Positions 1-5,789 of a stretch of 5,789 bases of DNA are shown here, piece by piece. The notes under the pieces were generated by a model that worked only from the letters and a program-made list of their open reading frames with translations, was not told the DNA's origin and did not search any database. The position numbers were made by a program, and so were the translations under genes. Source of the DNA: Methanospirillum sp. (GTDB taxonomy: Archaea; Halobacteriota; Methanomicrobia; Methanomicrobiales; Methanospirillaceae). The stretch spans positions 1 to 5,789 of the forward strand of contig JAQVIE010000094.1 of the NCBI GenBank assembly GCA_028695895.1. Reading direction: 5' to 3'. Within the stretch, counting starts at the first letter, position 1. Every line of letters starts with the position of its first letter.

Positions 1-33
1 ATATATGTGATGATATTATTGTTATGTCAGTTA

Positions 34-43
34 CATTTATAAG
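34..43 (-). promoter_or_regulatory. Candidate TATA box for a gene beyond the left edge
   Basis: CTTATAAATG on the minus strand lies just downstream of the palindrome and would place a transcript start near base 10-17. No gene is visible to the left, so this depends on what follows outside the window. Confidence 0.2.
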
Positions 44-46
44 AGC

Positions 47-60
47 AATTTTGCAAAATT
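47..60. repeat. Perfect 14-bp palindrome, possible operator
   Basis: AATTTTGCAAAATT reads the same on both strands. It lies between the PASTA gene terminator and a TATA-like TTATAAATG on the minus strand (about 42-34). This would suit a dimeric regulator acting on a gene that starts beyond the left edge. The rest of bases 1-82 shows no coding frame or RNA gene. AT-rich palindromes also arise by chance. Confidence 0.4.
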
Positions 61-82
61 CATGCGTATTCAATATTTACTG

Positions 83-99
83 AAAAAAATTTCAAAAAA
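83..99 (-). terminator. Oligo-T terminator of the PASTA gene
   Basis: Directly after the TAA stop (103-101) the minus strand has a T6 tract (99-94) and then a T7 tract (89-83), separated by GAAA. Closely spaced T runs just past a stop codon are the typical archaeal intrinsic termination signal. No stable GC-rich hairpin precedes them. Confidence 0.55.
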
Positions 100-100
100 G

Positions 101-1945
101 TTAGTTAGTATTGTAATTAATCCGGGTGGGACCTGCAAAGGAATTGAAAAGGGCGTCACCATCCTCAAGATACTGGAGAATGGCATATGCACCGTTTCCT
201 CCGTTCAGATCACCAAATATTGTCTGATGGATGGTTTCTCCTGTATCCCAGTCAAGCCCTATTATCTCCCATCCATTAATCGGGCGGTACCCGTTAACGA
301 TTGCCATATTACCTGAATCACTGTGAATTGGGACCATGCTGGTAGATGACACATCAGGTCTGTTCCATACAGATGACCATTCTTTCGTATTTGTATTCCA
401 TTCAAACCGCTCTACACCATATGATGTCTCATATGCAGGACCCATAAGGGAGACCTGTAGTAAATTATTTTTCCCGATAAGGTCATCAGGCACTGTACTA
501 GGCATGTTATTGACTACAAATGCTCCATAACCTGATACGACAACTGACTGTTCAGACTGTATCCAGTCAGGAAGTGTGATAAAGCCACAGGTTACCGGTA
601 CCTGTCCGGCAATACGCTCATACCCTTCAGGAATTTCGTCACGCCAGAATGCAATTAGGTTCATCTGTTGTGCTCCATCAGTGATAACCACAAGTCTGTC
701 ATCATCGCCAAATCCCATAAGTGTCGGAGTGGATCCGGTTCCGATACCTACCTTGATGATTGGGGGCTGGGTTGAATATGTGTAGGGGCATGACCATGCA
801 CCATCTGATTCAGCATCTGATATTGCCGTCCCGGTCCAGACAAGTTTTCGCATGGTTTTATCACTTGCAATATAGATGCCGTTATTCTCATCCACTGCAA
901 TCGAATTGCTGACATATTCATCATCTGCAAGCTGATAAAAAAGAGCAGTTGCAATATCAAGGTCGCGGTTTATAACTGCAATCCCGTTACTGAATGTTAC
1001 GATAAGACGTCCGTCATAGGTCATCGAAAGACCGAATAATCGTACTTTTTCCGGATGATCTGTTCCTTGTATGGCTGTAATGATGTCATTAATCCTATAT
1101 CGTGGAGTGATACCTGCTGCAGGATTTTCCGGATCAGTAAGTGCAAAAGCATAAAGATTAGATCCAAAGTTTGTATAGAGGATATTTTCATCGTCAACAA
1201 CGGAATATATACCATTTCCAAACATTTGCGCGTATTCCTCTCCAAGAAGTTCCATCAGTTGTGTGTTCATGGTTTCTGTATTCATTCCTACAGCGGTATC
1301 CTGTGCAAATGCCTGGAAATTTTCTTTGGGGACTGCCTTCACAAGTCCGCCGGTCACATCTTCAAGTGCTTCATAACCGGCTGTTTCTGTCAGTTCTCCT
1401 TCAGAAATGTACAGATAACTTACTCTGCTGGAGCTGACTCCCCACATATAATCTTTGTTGACTGATGCAAGAGTGATAATGTTAACAGGTCCAGCGTAGA
1501 CAATAGGCATTGTCGTTGTATCTATGATAAACTCACCTTTTGGCGGCCCATATGGCGTTGAATCACTCTGGGAAGGATCAAAGTGGGTTATAGCATAAAG
1601 AGAAGATGCCAGGAACGGATTTGGCACAGGTCCACTTCCTGAAATTTTGTCAGTATTTGTCGAGATAGTGCATATTTCATCAGCTGACACCTCTGTCCCG
1701 GCTAAAGGGTTTTGAGCAGTAACCAGAGTATCAGTCTCAATAATGGGATTATTAGTAAACCCTGCTTCTTTAAATGCCTGTACTGCATCGCTGACAGTCA
1801 TTCCGACAACATCAGGAGTTAATATTATCTCACTGTCATCAGCAACTGAGGTGGTTATACAAAAAAAAGCAGAAACACAAAGAACAAAGAAATAAAGAAG
1901 TAACAATTTATTCGAAGGGTAAGGCCCTGAAAATATGTTTTTCAT
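101..1945 (-). CDS. Exported PASTA-domain protein with beta-propeller-like region, function unknown
   Basis: The 614-residue product starts with a Sec signal peptide: Lys2 and Lys13, a hydrophobic core LLLLYFFVLCVSAFF (about 14-28), and a likely cut after SVA35. One PASTA domain follows (about 43-97), with PDVVGMTVSDAVQAFKEAGF and NPLAGTEVSADE as its signatures. Residues from about 115 to the end form a long region of repeated beta-strand units with Gly and Asp turns, for example GNGIYSVVDDENILYTNFGS (244-263), MTYDGRLIVTFSNGIAVINR (308-327), DENNGIYIASDKTMRKLVW (352-370) and FGDDDRLVVITDG (412-424), suggesting a propeller of five or more blades. SEQSVVVSGYGAFVVNN (464-480) is a strong block. 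From memory, this block and the FWRDEIP segment recur in large uncharacterised bacterial proteins; this was not checked. There is no C-terminal membrane anchor, so the protein is probably secreted or surface-bound. PASTA domains usually bind peptidoglycan in bacteria, which these archaea lack, so a protein or glycan binding role is more likely. Substrate and activity are unknown. Confidence 0.85.
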   Translation of the reverse strand: MKNIFSGPYPSNKLLLLYFFVLCVSAFFCITTSVADDSEIILTPDVVGMTVSDAVQAFKEAGFTNNPIIETDTLVTAQNPLAGTEVSADEICTISTNTDKISGSGPVPNPFLASSLYAITHFDPSQSDSTPYGPPKGEFIIDTTTMPIVYAGPVNIITLASVNKDYMWGVSSSRVSYLYISEGELTETAGYEALEDVTGGLVKAVPKENFQAFAQDTAVGMNTETMNTQLMELLGEEYAQMFGNGIYSVVDDENILYTNFGSNLYAFALTDPENPAAGITPRYRINDIITAIQGTDHPEKVRLFGLSMTYDGRLIVTFSNGIAVINRDLDIATALFYQLADDEYVSNSIAVDENNGIYIASDKTMRKLVWTGTAISDAESDGAWSCPYTYSTQPPIIKVGIGTGSTPTLMGFGDDDRLVVITDGAQQMNLIAFWRDEIPEGYERIAGQVPVTCGFITLPDWIQSEQSVVVSGYGAFVVNNMPSTVPDDLIGKNNLLQVSLMGPAYETSYGVERFEWNTNTKEWSSVWNRPDVSSTSMVPIHSDSGNMAIVNGYRPINGWEIIGLDWDTGETIHQTIFGDLNGGNGAYAILQYLEDGDALFNSFAGPTRINYNTN

Positions 1946-1978
1946 GAATAGTTCAAAGAGTAATTACTATTAATCAGG

Positions 1979-2005
1979 GATAAATTTTTTCACTTTATTA
2001 TAATG
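1979..2005 (-). promoter_or_regulatory. Candidate promoter of the PASTA gene
   Basis: Two TATA-like elements precede the ATG at 1945 on the minus strand: CATTATAATAAAG (2005-1993) and, after a purine-rich GTGAAAAA that could serve as BRE, ATTTATCC. The second would start transcription about 10-15 bases before the ATG. No ribosome binding site is visible in TCTTTGAACTATTCATG. Which element is used, if either, cannot be told from sequence alone. Confidence 0.35.
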
Positions 2006-2010
2006 TTTTT

Positions 2011-2042
2011 AAAAATATTTATGAAAAATGGATTTTTGATCC
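2011..2042 (-). terminator. Possible T-rich terminator after the Cys-rich gene
   Basis: About 46 bases past the stop, the minus strand has a 4-bp stem (GGAT-CAAAA-ATCC, 2042-2030) followed by ATTTTTC and then ATATTTTT. Two T5 tracts fit archaeal termination. The stem is short, and part of this AT-rich stretch may belong to the next promoter. Confidence 0.3.
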
Positions 2043-2088
2043 TTGATGATAAATATTTGTGTGACAGGGGATATACCTTATTTTACGA

Positions 2089-2256
2089 TTAATATCTGAT
2101 AAAAGTGCATGCTCCGGATTTTTTTGTCTCACCTGACTTTAAGGAAAGCATGTTTCTCTCTGCATGGTCTTCACACACCGCCGATGCACAACATCCAAGA
2201 AACTGCATGCCGATTGCTGGTTTTCCACAGACACAGCATACCGAATTATCTGTCAT
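2089..2256 (-). CDS. Small Cys-rich, probably zinc-binding protein (55 aa)
   Basis: This 55-residue frame begins with MTDNSVCCVCGKPAIG and ends GACTFIRY before TAA. It has seven cysteines (7, 8, 10, 22, 23, 28, 50) and His31. The layout C7-x2-C10, then C22/C23, then C28-x2-H31 is what a small zinc knuckle or treble-clef-like fold would use. The frame has in-frame stops just upstream of the ATG and a non-random Cys and charge pattern, so it is very probably real. From memory, similar short proteins with CCVCGKPA and GCCAS..C..H patterns occur in other methanogens with no known function; this was not searched. It lies 52 bases after moeA and 143 before the PASTA gene, on the same strand. It has no ribosome binding site and may be leaderless. 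A redox, metal-chaperone or protein-binding role is possible, but none can be assigned. Confidence 0.75.
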   Translation of the reverse strand: MTDNSVCCVCGKPAIGMQFLGCCASAVCEDHAERNMLSLKSGETKKSGACTFIRY

Positions 2257-2278
2257 GAATAAAAGGTTGAATTCACGT

Positions 2279-2306
2279 GCATAATATTGTTATCAGGGAA
2301 ATATCT
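2279..2306 (-). promoter_or_regulatory. Candidate archaeal promoter of the Cys-rich gene
   Basis: On the minus strand the spacer after moeA contains AACAATATTAT, centred about 28 bases before the ATG at 2256, and AGATATTTCC further up. Either could be a TATA box. The first would place the transcript start at or next to the ATG, giving a leaderless mRNA and explaining the missing ribosome binding site. Read by eye only; AT-rich spacers give such matches by chance. Confidence 0.35.
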
Positions 2307-2308
2307 CA

Positions 2309-4189
2309 TCATCTGATAGTGCAGTGACGAATACAGCCGGTCTTATCTATTTCATATCCACCAAGGTGTATTAGGATCTCCTTGAATTTTTGGGATTTTA
2401 TCATTTCTACAAGTAGCCTTATACGCTGATCTTTCTCAAACATCTTCTTTGTTGTAACCAGTTCGTACCGTTCCACGTCAACCGGGACAAACGGAAGTGA
2501 AAAAGCCCTTGCTGCACTGTAAATTGTCATCCCAAGATCTGCATCTCCGTTCTTTATCGCAAGACAGACCCCAAGGTGGGTCGGAACCTCTTCATCATAT
2601 CCTTCAATTAAATCAGGGTTAATCTTCTTCTGTTTTAACAAGTGATCAAGAAGCATCCTTGTTCCTGATCCCTCCTGACGGTTGATGAACCGGTGAGTCA
2701 GGATATCATCAAATCCAAGTATCTCCCTGGAAACAATACCCTGGATCCTTTCTCCAAGGCATATCAGGACCAGTTCTTCCTTGCTGAAATGTTTTTTCAG
2801 GTAAGGAATATTGTATTCACCACCTTCGGAAAGCAGGTGCATCGGGGCCAGATGACAAAATCCCTGCTTTAATGCTAACAGACCTTTCATACTCCCTACA
2901 TGCGAGGATGCTATATGTATCTCTGCATCTTTTGCAAGGTCTGCCAGGTAATCAATGGCCGGATCATGGCTTCCGGTTACCAGCACAATCTGTTCAGCCA
3001 CGGCATGTGGAACCGTAAGGTATGCGTTTGTTTTTTCACCGGTTTTTATAGATTTTTTATTTGTCGGGACCTTCAGGTATGCATGTGATCTGACCACATT
3101 CATCTGCATACCTGGCCCACGTGGAAAAGGAACAGCAATCCACTGGTCCTGAACCTTTCCTACAATTGCCTGAACAAATTCCTCAAACCCGGCAGAAGAT
3201 TGTACCATATCTCCAAGGATAACCTGAATTTCAGGGTATTCAGGGATATCACACCCGTACCAGGAGAAGAGTGGCATTACTATCTCCCGGAGAATCGTGT
3301 AGTTTGCAATCGGATATCCTGGCATACCTATGACTGGTTTTCCTTCGATATCTGCTAAAATTGTAGTTTTTGCAGGGACAATTGCGATGCCGTTCACGAT
3401 AATGGTGCCAAGTTCTTCGATGACTGATGCTGTGTAGTCCTTTTCGCCTTTTGAAGAACCTCCTGATATTAAAATTATATCGTGTTCAGGAATTGCGTTT
3501 AATATGTTCTCTTTTATCTTTTCTTTTTCATTTTTAATGATGGGATAATGTGTAACTGTGGCTCCGACTGACCTGGTAAGTGCAGCAATCATGTACAAAT
3601 TGCTTGAAATCATCTGGTCAGGACCTGGGTGAACCCCAATCGGGACAATTGAATCCCCTGTAGGAATAAGGGCCACTCTGAGATCACAGACAGGGATCTT
3701 GGTAATTCCATAACTGATAAGTGCCCCGATATCTGTTGCGCGGATTTTACTTTTTCTTGGAAGTATCATCTCGTTATGGATGATATCTTCACCTATCGGC
3801 CTGATATGATGCCAGGGTAGAATCGCTTTTTCGACAAGGTACCCTTCATCAGTCTTTTCCAGGTCTTCATTCATAATTACGGCATCATAATCATGAGGGA
3901 CAACATTGCCTGTGCTTACCCTGATAACATCAGAGAGAATAGCCGGTGTCTCCGTGGATGCAGCTTTTGTATCTGTACTACGGACAGCAATACCGTCCAC
4001 CTCTGAAAGATGGGCAGCAGGAACAGACAAAGGTGAAAATATTGCTTCTGCAGTCGTACGTCCAAGAGAATCCTGAACCGGGATCCATGTTATGCATGAG
4101 GAAAAAGAGAACTGTCTGCGAAAAAGCCGGAGTGCTCCTTTTAATGATGTAAGCGGTGGAGAGTTATTGGTTAAGTTCTCTTTTTTCAT
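2309..4189 (-). CDS. moeA: MoeA-type molybdopterin molybdotransferase fused to a PBP-like domain
   Basis: MoeA inserts molybdate (or tungstate) into adenylylated molybdopterin, giving the metal cofactor that methanogens need for formylmethanofuran and formate dehydrogenases. Residues 1 to about 390 follow the MoeA order: SEVDGIAVR (62-70, the SxMDGYA site), IGEDI (132-136), LIPTGD (174-179), the MoCF-like core ISGGSSKGEKDYT (241-253), and GMPGYPIAN (288-296). Residues about 395-626 form a periplasmic-binding-protein-like module with ASSHVGSMKGLLAL (427-440), RFINRQEGSGTRMLLD (500-515) and THLGVCLAIKNGDADLGM (537-554). It has no signal peptide, so this module should be a cytoplasmic sensor or ligand site, perhaps for the oxyanion. 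This two-part design is known in methanogens. Several MoeA motifs are altered: PGKP appears as PAKT (272-275) and PGNP as PGYP (290-293). No ribosome binding site precedes the ATG, but no other in-frame start is plausible. The gene follows purQ by 28 bases. Confidence 0.88.
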   Translation of the reverse strand: MKKENLTNNSPPLTSLKGALRLFRRQFSFSSCITWIPVQDSLGRTTAEAIFSPLSVPAAHLSEVDGIAVRSTDTKAASTETPAILSDVIRVSTGNVVPHDYDAVIMNEDLEKTDEGYLVEKAILPWHHIRPIGEDIIHNEMILPRKSKIRATDIGALISYGITKIPVCDLRVALIPTGDSIVPIGVHPGPDQMISSNLYMIAALTRSVGATVTHYPIIKNEKEKIKENILNAIPEHDIILISGGSSKGEKDYTASVIEELGTIIVNGIAIVPAKTTILADIEGKPVIGMPGYPIANYTILREIVMPLFSWYGCDIPEYPEIQVILGDMVQSSAGFEEFVQAIVGKVQDQWIAVPFPRGPGMQMNVVRSHAYLKVPTNKKSIKTGEKTNAYLTVPHAVAEQIVLVTGSHDPAIDYLADLAKDAEIHIASSHVGSMKGLLALKQGFCHLAPMHLLSEGGEYNIPYLKKHFSKEELVLICLGERIQGIVSREILGFDDILTHRFINRQEGSGTRMLLDHLLKQKKINPDLIEGYDEEVPTHLGVCLAIKNGDADLGMTIYSAARAFSLPFVPVDVERYELVTTKKMFEKDQRIRLLVEMIKSQKFKEILIHLGGYEIDKTGCIRHCTIR

Positions 4190-4212
4190 TTTTTTATAAA
4201 TTTCCCGGTTTG

Positions 4213-4243
4213 AAAAATTATCTGAAATATTCCACGATATTTC
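4213..4243 (-). terminator. Possible weak terminator or attenuator at the purQ 3' end
   Basis: On the minus strand a perfect 7-bp inverted repeat (GAAATAT / ATATTTC with a six-base loop) spans 4243-4224 in the last purQ codons. It is followed by AGATAA, which includes the stop, and then TTTTT at 4217-4213. Archaeal termination depends mainly on oligo-T, so partial termination between the purine genes and moeA is possible. The stem is AU-rich and weak, and may be a chance result of base composition. Confidence 0.3.
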
Positions 4244-5066
4244 TAAATATTCTCATATTTTTTGACTTTTTCGGGACCGGTAGTTGTTGTCTTAACAGCC
4301 TTTCTTTTTCCAAAGGCCAGTCATATTCGTTTACAAAATCCATTACTCTTTCAGGATGGGGCATCATGGCAAGGATCTTTCCATCTGCAGAGGTGATTCC
4401 TGCAATGTCTGAAACCGATCCATTGGGATTGTATGGATACTCTCCGTCAGCTGGTCTTAGATCATCCCGGCAGTAGGTAAAAGCTATCATCTTCCTTCTC
4501 TTCAGATCGGATAAAATTTCCTTTGAACAGAAAAAATTTCCATGCCCTTGAGATATCGGACAGACAATTTTTTCAATTCCTTTTGTCCAGATAGAATCAG
4601 ATGCAGGTTTAATGGTTACGTACCGGCACTCAGGCACTCCTTTCTTGTTTGGTAACAGGGCAACATCTCTGCTTAATTTTCTGTCAAATGCAGGCACAAG
4701 CCCTAAGTTAGCAAGAATCTGAAACCCGTTACAGATACCAAGCACAAGGTTGTCTTCCTCAAGAAACCTGGTTATATCATTCCAGAGATTATTCCTGACC
4801 TTATTGGCATAAGCATTTCCTGCCCCTGTATCATCTCCGAACGAGACTCCTCCTGGAAAAACCAGAAGACGGTAGTCACTTAACTGATATTTTCGTTTAA
4901 TAAGATCGTTTACATGTACAATGTCAGCATCCATCCCGGACCGGAGCAGGGCCTCTCTTGTCTCATTCTCTGAATTGATTCCGTACCCACTCATTATCAG
5001 GGCTTTTTCAGGAATCATCTCATGGCTTTTATCTTCCATGGTTTGAAATGAAATTATCGGATTCAT
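4218..5066 (-). CDS. purQ: Phosphoribosylformylglycinamidine synthase, glutaminase subunit PurQ (long form)
   Basis: PurQ is the class I glutamine amidotransferase subunit of FGAM synthase; it hydrolyses glutamine and passes ammonia to PurL. The catalytic triad is visible: the nucleophile Cys112 in GICNGFQIL, and His237 and Glu239 in MMPHPERVMDF. FPGGVSFGDD (70-79) is the oxyanion-loop region, and SQGHGNFF (172-179) and YPYNPNGS (220-227) are also typical of the family. At 282 residues it is longer than the usual free-standing PurQ of about 220-230, with about 16 extra residues at the N terminus and a basic tail after residue 245. It resembles the C-terminal glutaminase domain of large one-chain PurL, which fits the GKDSM-type PurL next to it. 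The start is chosen for its ribosome binding site and two-base distance from purL. The next gene begins 28 bases downstream. Confidence 0.94.
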   Translation of the reverse strand: MNPIISFQTMEDKSHEMIPEKALIMSGYGINSENETREALLRSGMDADIVHVNDLIKRKYQLSDYRLLVFPGGVSFGDDTGAGNAYANKVRNNLWNDITRFLEEDNLVLGICNGFQILANLGLVPAFDRKLSRDVALLPNKKGVPECRYVTIKPASDSIWTKGIEKIVCPISQGHGNFFCSKEILSDLKRRKMIAFTYCRDDLRPADGEYPYNPNGSVSDIAGITSADGKILAMMPHPERVMDFVNEYDWPLEKERLLRQQLPVPKKSKNMRIFRNIVEYFR

Positions 5067-5068
5067 GA

Positions 5069-5789
5069 TTAATACCCCTCAAATGGCTTTTTATATGAAG
5101 ATTCAAGATCACTTACCGGAATTGATATCCGCATGGAAGGTCCGGTAATCTGCAGATTCTTTCCGGTTACACGACCAATCAGGGTAACATCTGATCCCAT
5201 GGCAAGTTCAAATGAACGTTTTTTATCAGGGTTGATAGTAACGATGAACCTTCCAAGGGTTTCTGAAAAGAGAATAATATCCGTCCGCATTTCTCCGGAA
5301 AGGGTGATATCCATTCCAAGCCTTCCGGCTATTGCAACCTTTGCAAGGGCAATGGCAAGCCCGCCATGGGTAACAGGAAATGCTGATGCCACAAGGTCAT
5401 GTAAAATAGCATTGGTAAGCCGCTGGTACCTGGCTTTCATGGCAGGAATATCAAGGGAGGGGACATTTCCTCCGGTTACTCCAAGATGGGCATAATACTC
5501 AGACCCGCCAGCCTCATTCCTGTTCTCACCAACAAGGTAAACGAGATCTCCTTCTATTTTTGCATCAAGCGAGACAGCTTTTGTTACATCTGGATGAACT
5601 CCGATGGAAGATATTAAAAGGGTCGGTGGCACTGAAACCTTTACCTGGTTGTTCTCCTCGTCAAATCCTGAGAAATCATTGAACATACTGTCTTTTCCAG
5701 ATATGAAGTGGGTTTGAAAACCGGTTGCGCCATCATAACAACCAAAGGCTGCATCTTTCAGTTTTGCCAGGCGTTTTAGTTCATCTGAT
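5069..5789 (-). CDS. purL: Phosphoribosylformylglycinamidine synthase, PurL subunit, C-terminal part (5' end outside window)
   Basis: PurL is the synthetase subunit of FGAM synthase, which turns FGAR, ATP and ammonia from glutamine into FGAM in cytoplasmic purine synthesis. The frame stays open to the window edge, so 239 C-terminal residues are visible. The Met at 5686 is internal, because it lies inside the motif SGKDSMFND (visible residues 30-38). The GKDSM form is typical of large, E. coli-type PurL in its second AIR-synthase-like half; small Bacillus-type PurL differs here. Further family signatures are GENRNEAGGSEYY (about 87-99), a GGLAIALAKVAIAG helix (about 142-155) and SETLGRFIVTI (about 175-185). 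The usual acidic SDGG is THGG here (140-143). Its TAA stop is two bases before the purQ start, so the subunits are probably co-transcribed and co-translated. The family call is secure; the full length and N-terminal domains cannot be seen. Confidence 0.92.
   Translation of the reverse strand, partial: SDELKRLAKLKDAAFGCYDGATGFQTHFISGKDSMFNDFSGFDEENNQVKVSVPPTLLISSIGVHPDVTKAVSLDAKIEGDLVYLVGENRNEAGGSEYYAHLGVTGGNVPSLDIPAMKARYQRLTNAILHDLVASAFPVTHGGLAIALAKVAIAGRLGMDITLSGEMRTDIILFSETLGRFIVTINPDKKRSFELAMGSDVTLIGRVTGKNLQITGPSMRISIPVSDLESSYKKPFEGY
5075..5080 (-). promoter_or_regulatory. Shine-Dalgarno sequence of purQ
   Basis: GAGGGG on the minus strand lies eight bases before the purQ ATG and inside the last codons of purL. 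It is a good purine-rich match to a ribosome binding site and supports the start at 5066 over the internal Met17. It is the only clear ribosome binding site among the four gene starts visible in the window. Confidence 0.6.

Noticed and set aside
62..316. Plus-strand open frame next to a TATA-like ATTTATAAG and the palindrome, which could suggest a leaderless gene
   Set aside because: It is antisense to the conserved 3' end of the PASTA gene and its protein resembles no family; the promoter-like match fits the minus strand equally well.
1055..1465. Plus-strand open frame of 136 codons with many cysteines
   Set aside because: It lies fully antisense to the PASTA/propeller gene, which has clear domain and signal peptide evidence. 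Its composition looks like a reverse reading of that gene and no motif is recognisable.
4193..4200. TTTATAAA as the TATA box of moeA
   Set aside because: It ends only three bases before the moeA ATG, too close for a TATA box placed about 25 bases before a transcript start.
4156..4476. Plus-strand open frame of 106 codons with a hydrophobic start
   Set aside because: It runs antisense across the purQ 3' end and the moeA start; the hydrophobic stretch is the complement of AT-rich DNA.
5133..5495. Plus-strand open frame of 120 codons
   Set aside because: It is antisense to well-conserved purL sequence and shows no family motif.
5684..5686. ATG at 5686 as the start of a short 205-residue gene
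   Set aside because: The frame continues upstream to the window edge and the Met is inside the conserved SGKDSMFND motif, so it is internal to purL.

Overview
The window looks like chromosomal DNA from a methanogenic archaeon, most likely Methanomicrobiales and possibly Methanospirillum-like. That assignment is inference. It rests on a molybdopterin protein MoeA fused to a periplasmic-binding-protein-like domain (an architecture common in methanogens), a two-gene PurL/PurQ arrangement with long-type motifs, AT-rich TATA-like spacers with oligo-T tracts instead of bacterial promoters and strong hairpin terminators, and a tiny Cys-rich protein of a kind common in these archaea. No database search was possible.

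All five recognisable genes lie on the minus strand, so in transcription order they read from right to left. From 5789 to 5069 is the C-terminal part of purL, whose start lies outside the window. Two bases after its stop comes purQ (5066-4218). Together they encode FGAM synthase, the glutamine-dependent fourth step of de novo purine synthesis. After 28 bases comes a 626-residue MoeA/PBP-like fusion (4189-2309), which probably inserts molybdate or tungstate into molybdopterin for enzymes such as formylmethanofuran and formate dehydrogenases. A weak stem-loop plus T5 at the purQ/moeA junction may partly separate the purine and cofactor genes.

The 363-base stretch 1946-2308 is not empty. It holds a 55-residue Cys-rich protein (2256-2089), probable archaeal promoter elements for it and for the next gene, and a possible weak terminator. 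The leftmost gene (1945-101) encodes a 614-residue exported protein with a signal peptide, one PASTA domain and a long beta-propeller-like region. T tracts just after its stop probably terminate it. The last 100 bases hold no gene, but contain a perfect 14-bp palindrome beside a TATA-like sequence, perhaps the control region of a gene beyond the left edge.

No rRNA, tRNA, CRISPR array, insertion sequence or phage gene was seen. The purine and cofactor genes are ordinary housekeeping genes. The least understood items are the PASTA/propeller protein, the Cys-rich miniprotein and the divergent MoeA motifs.
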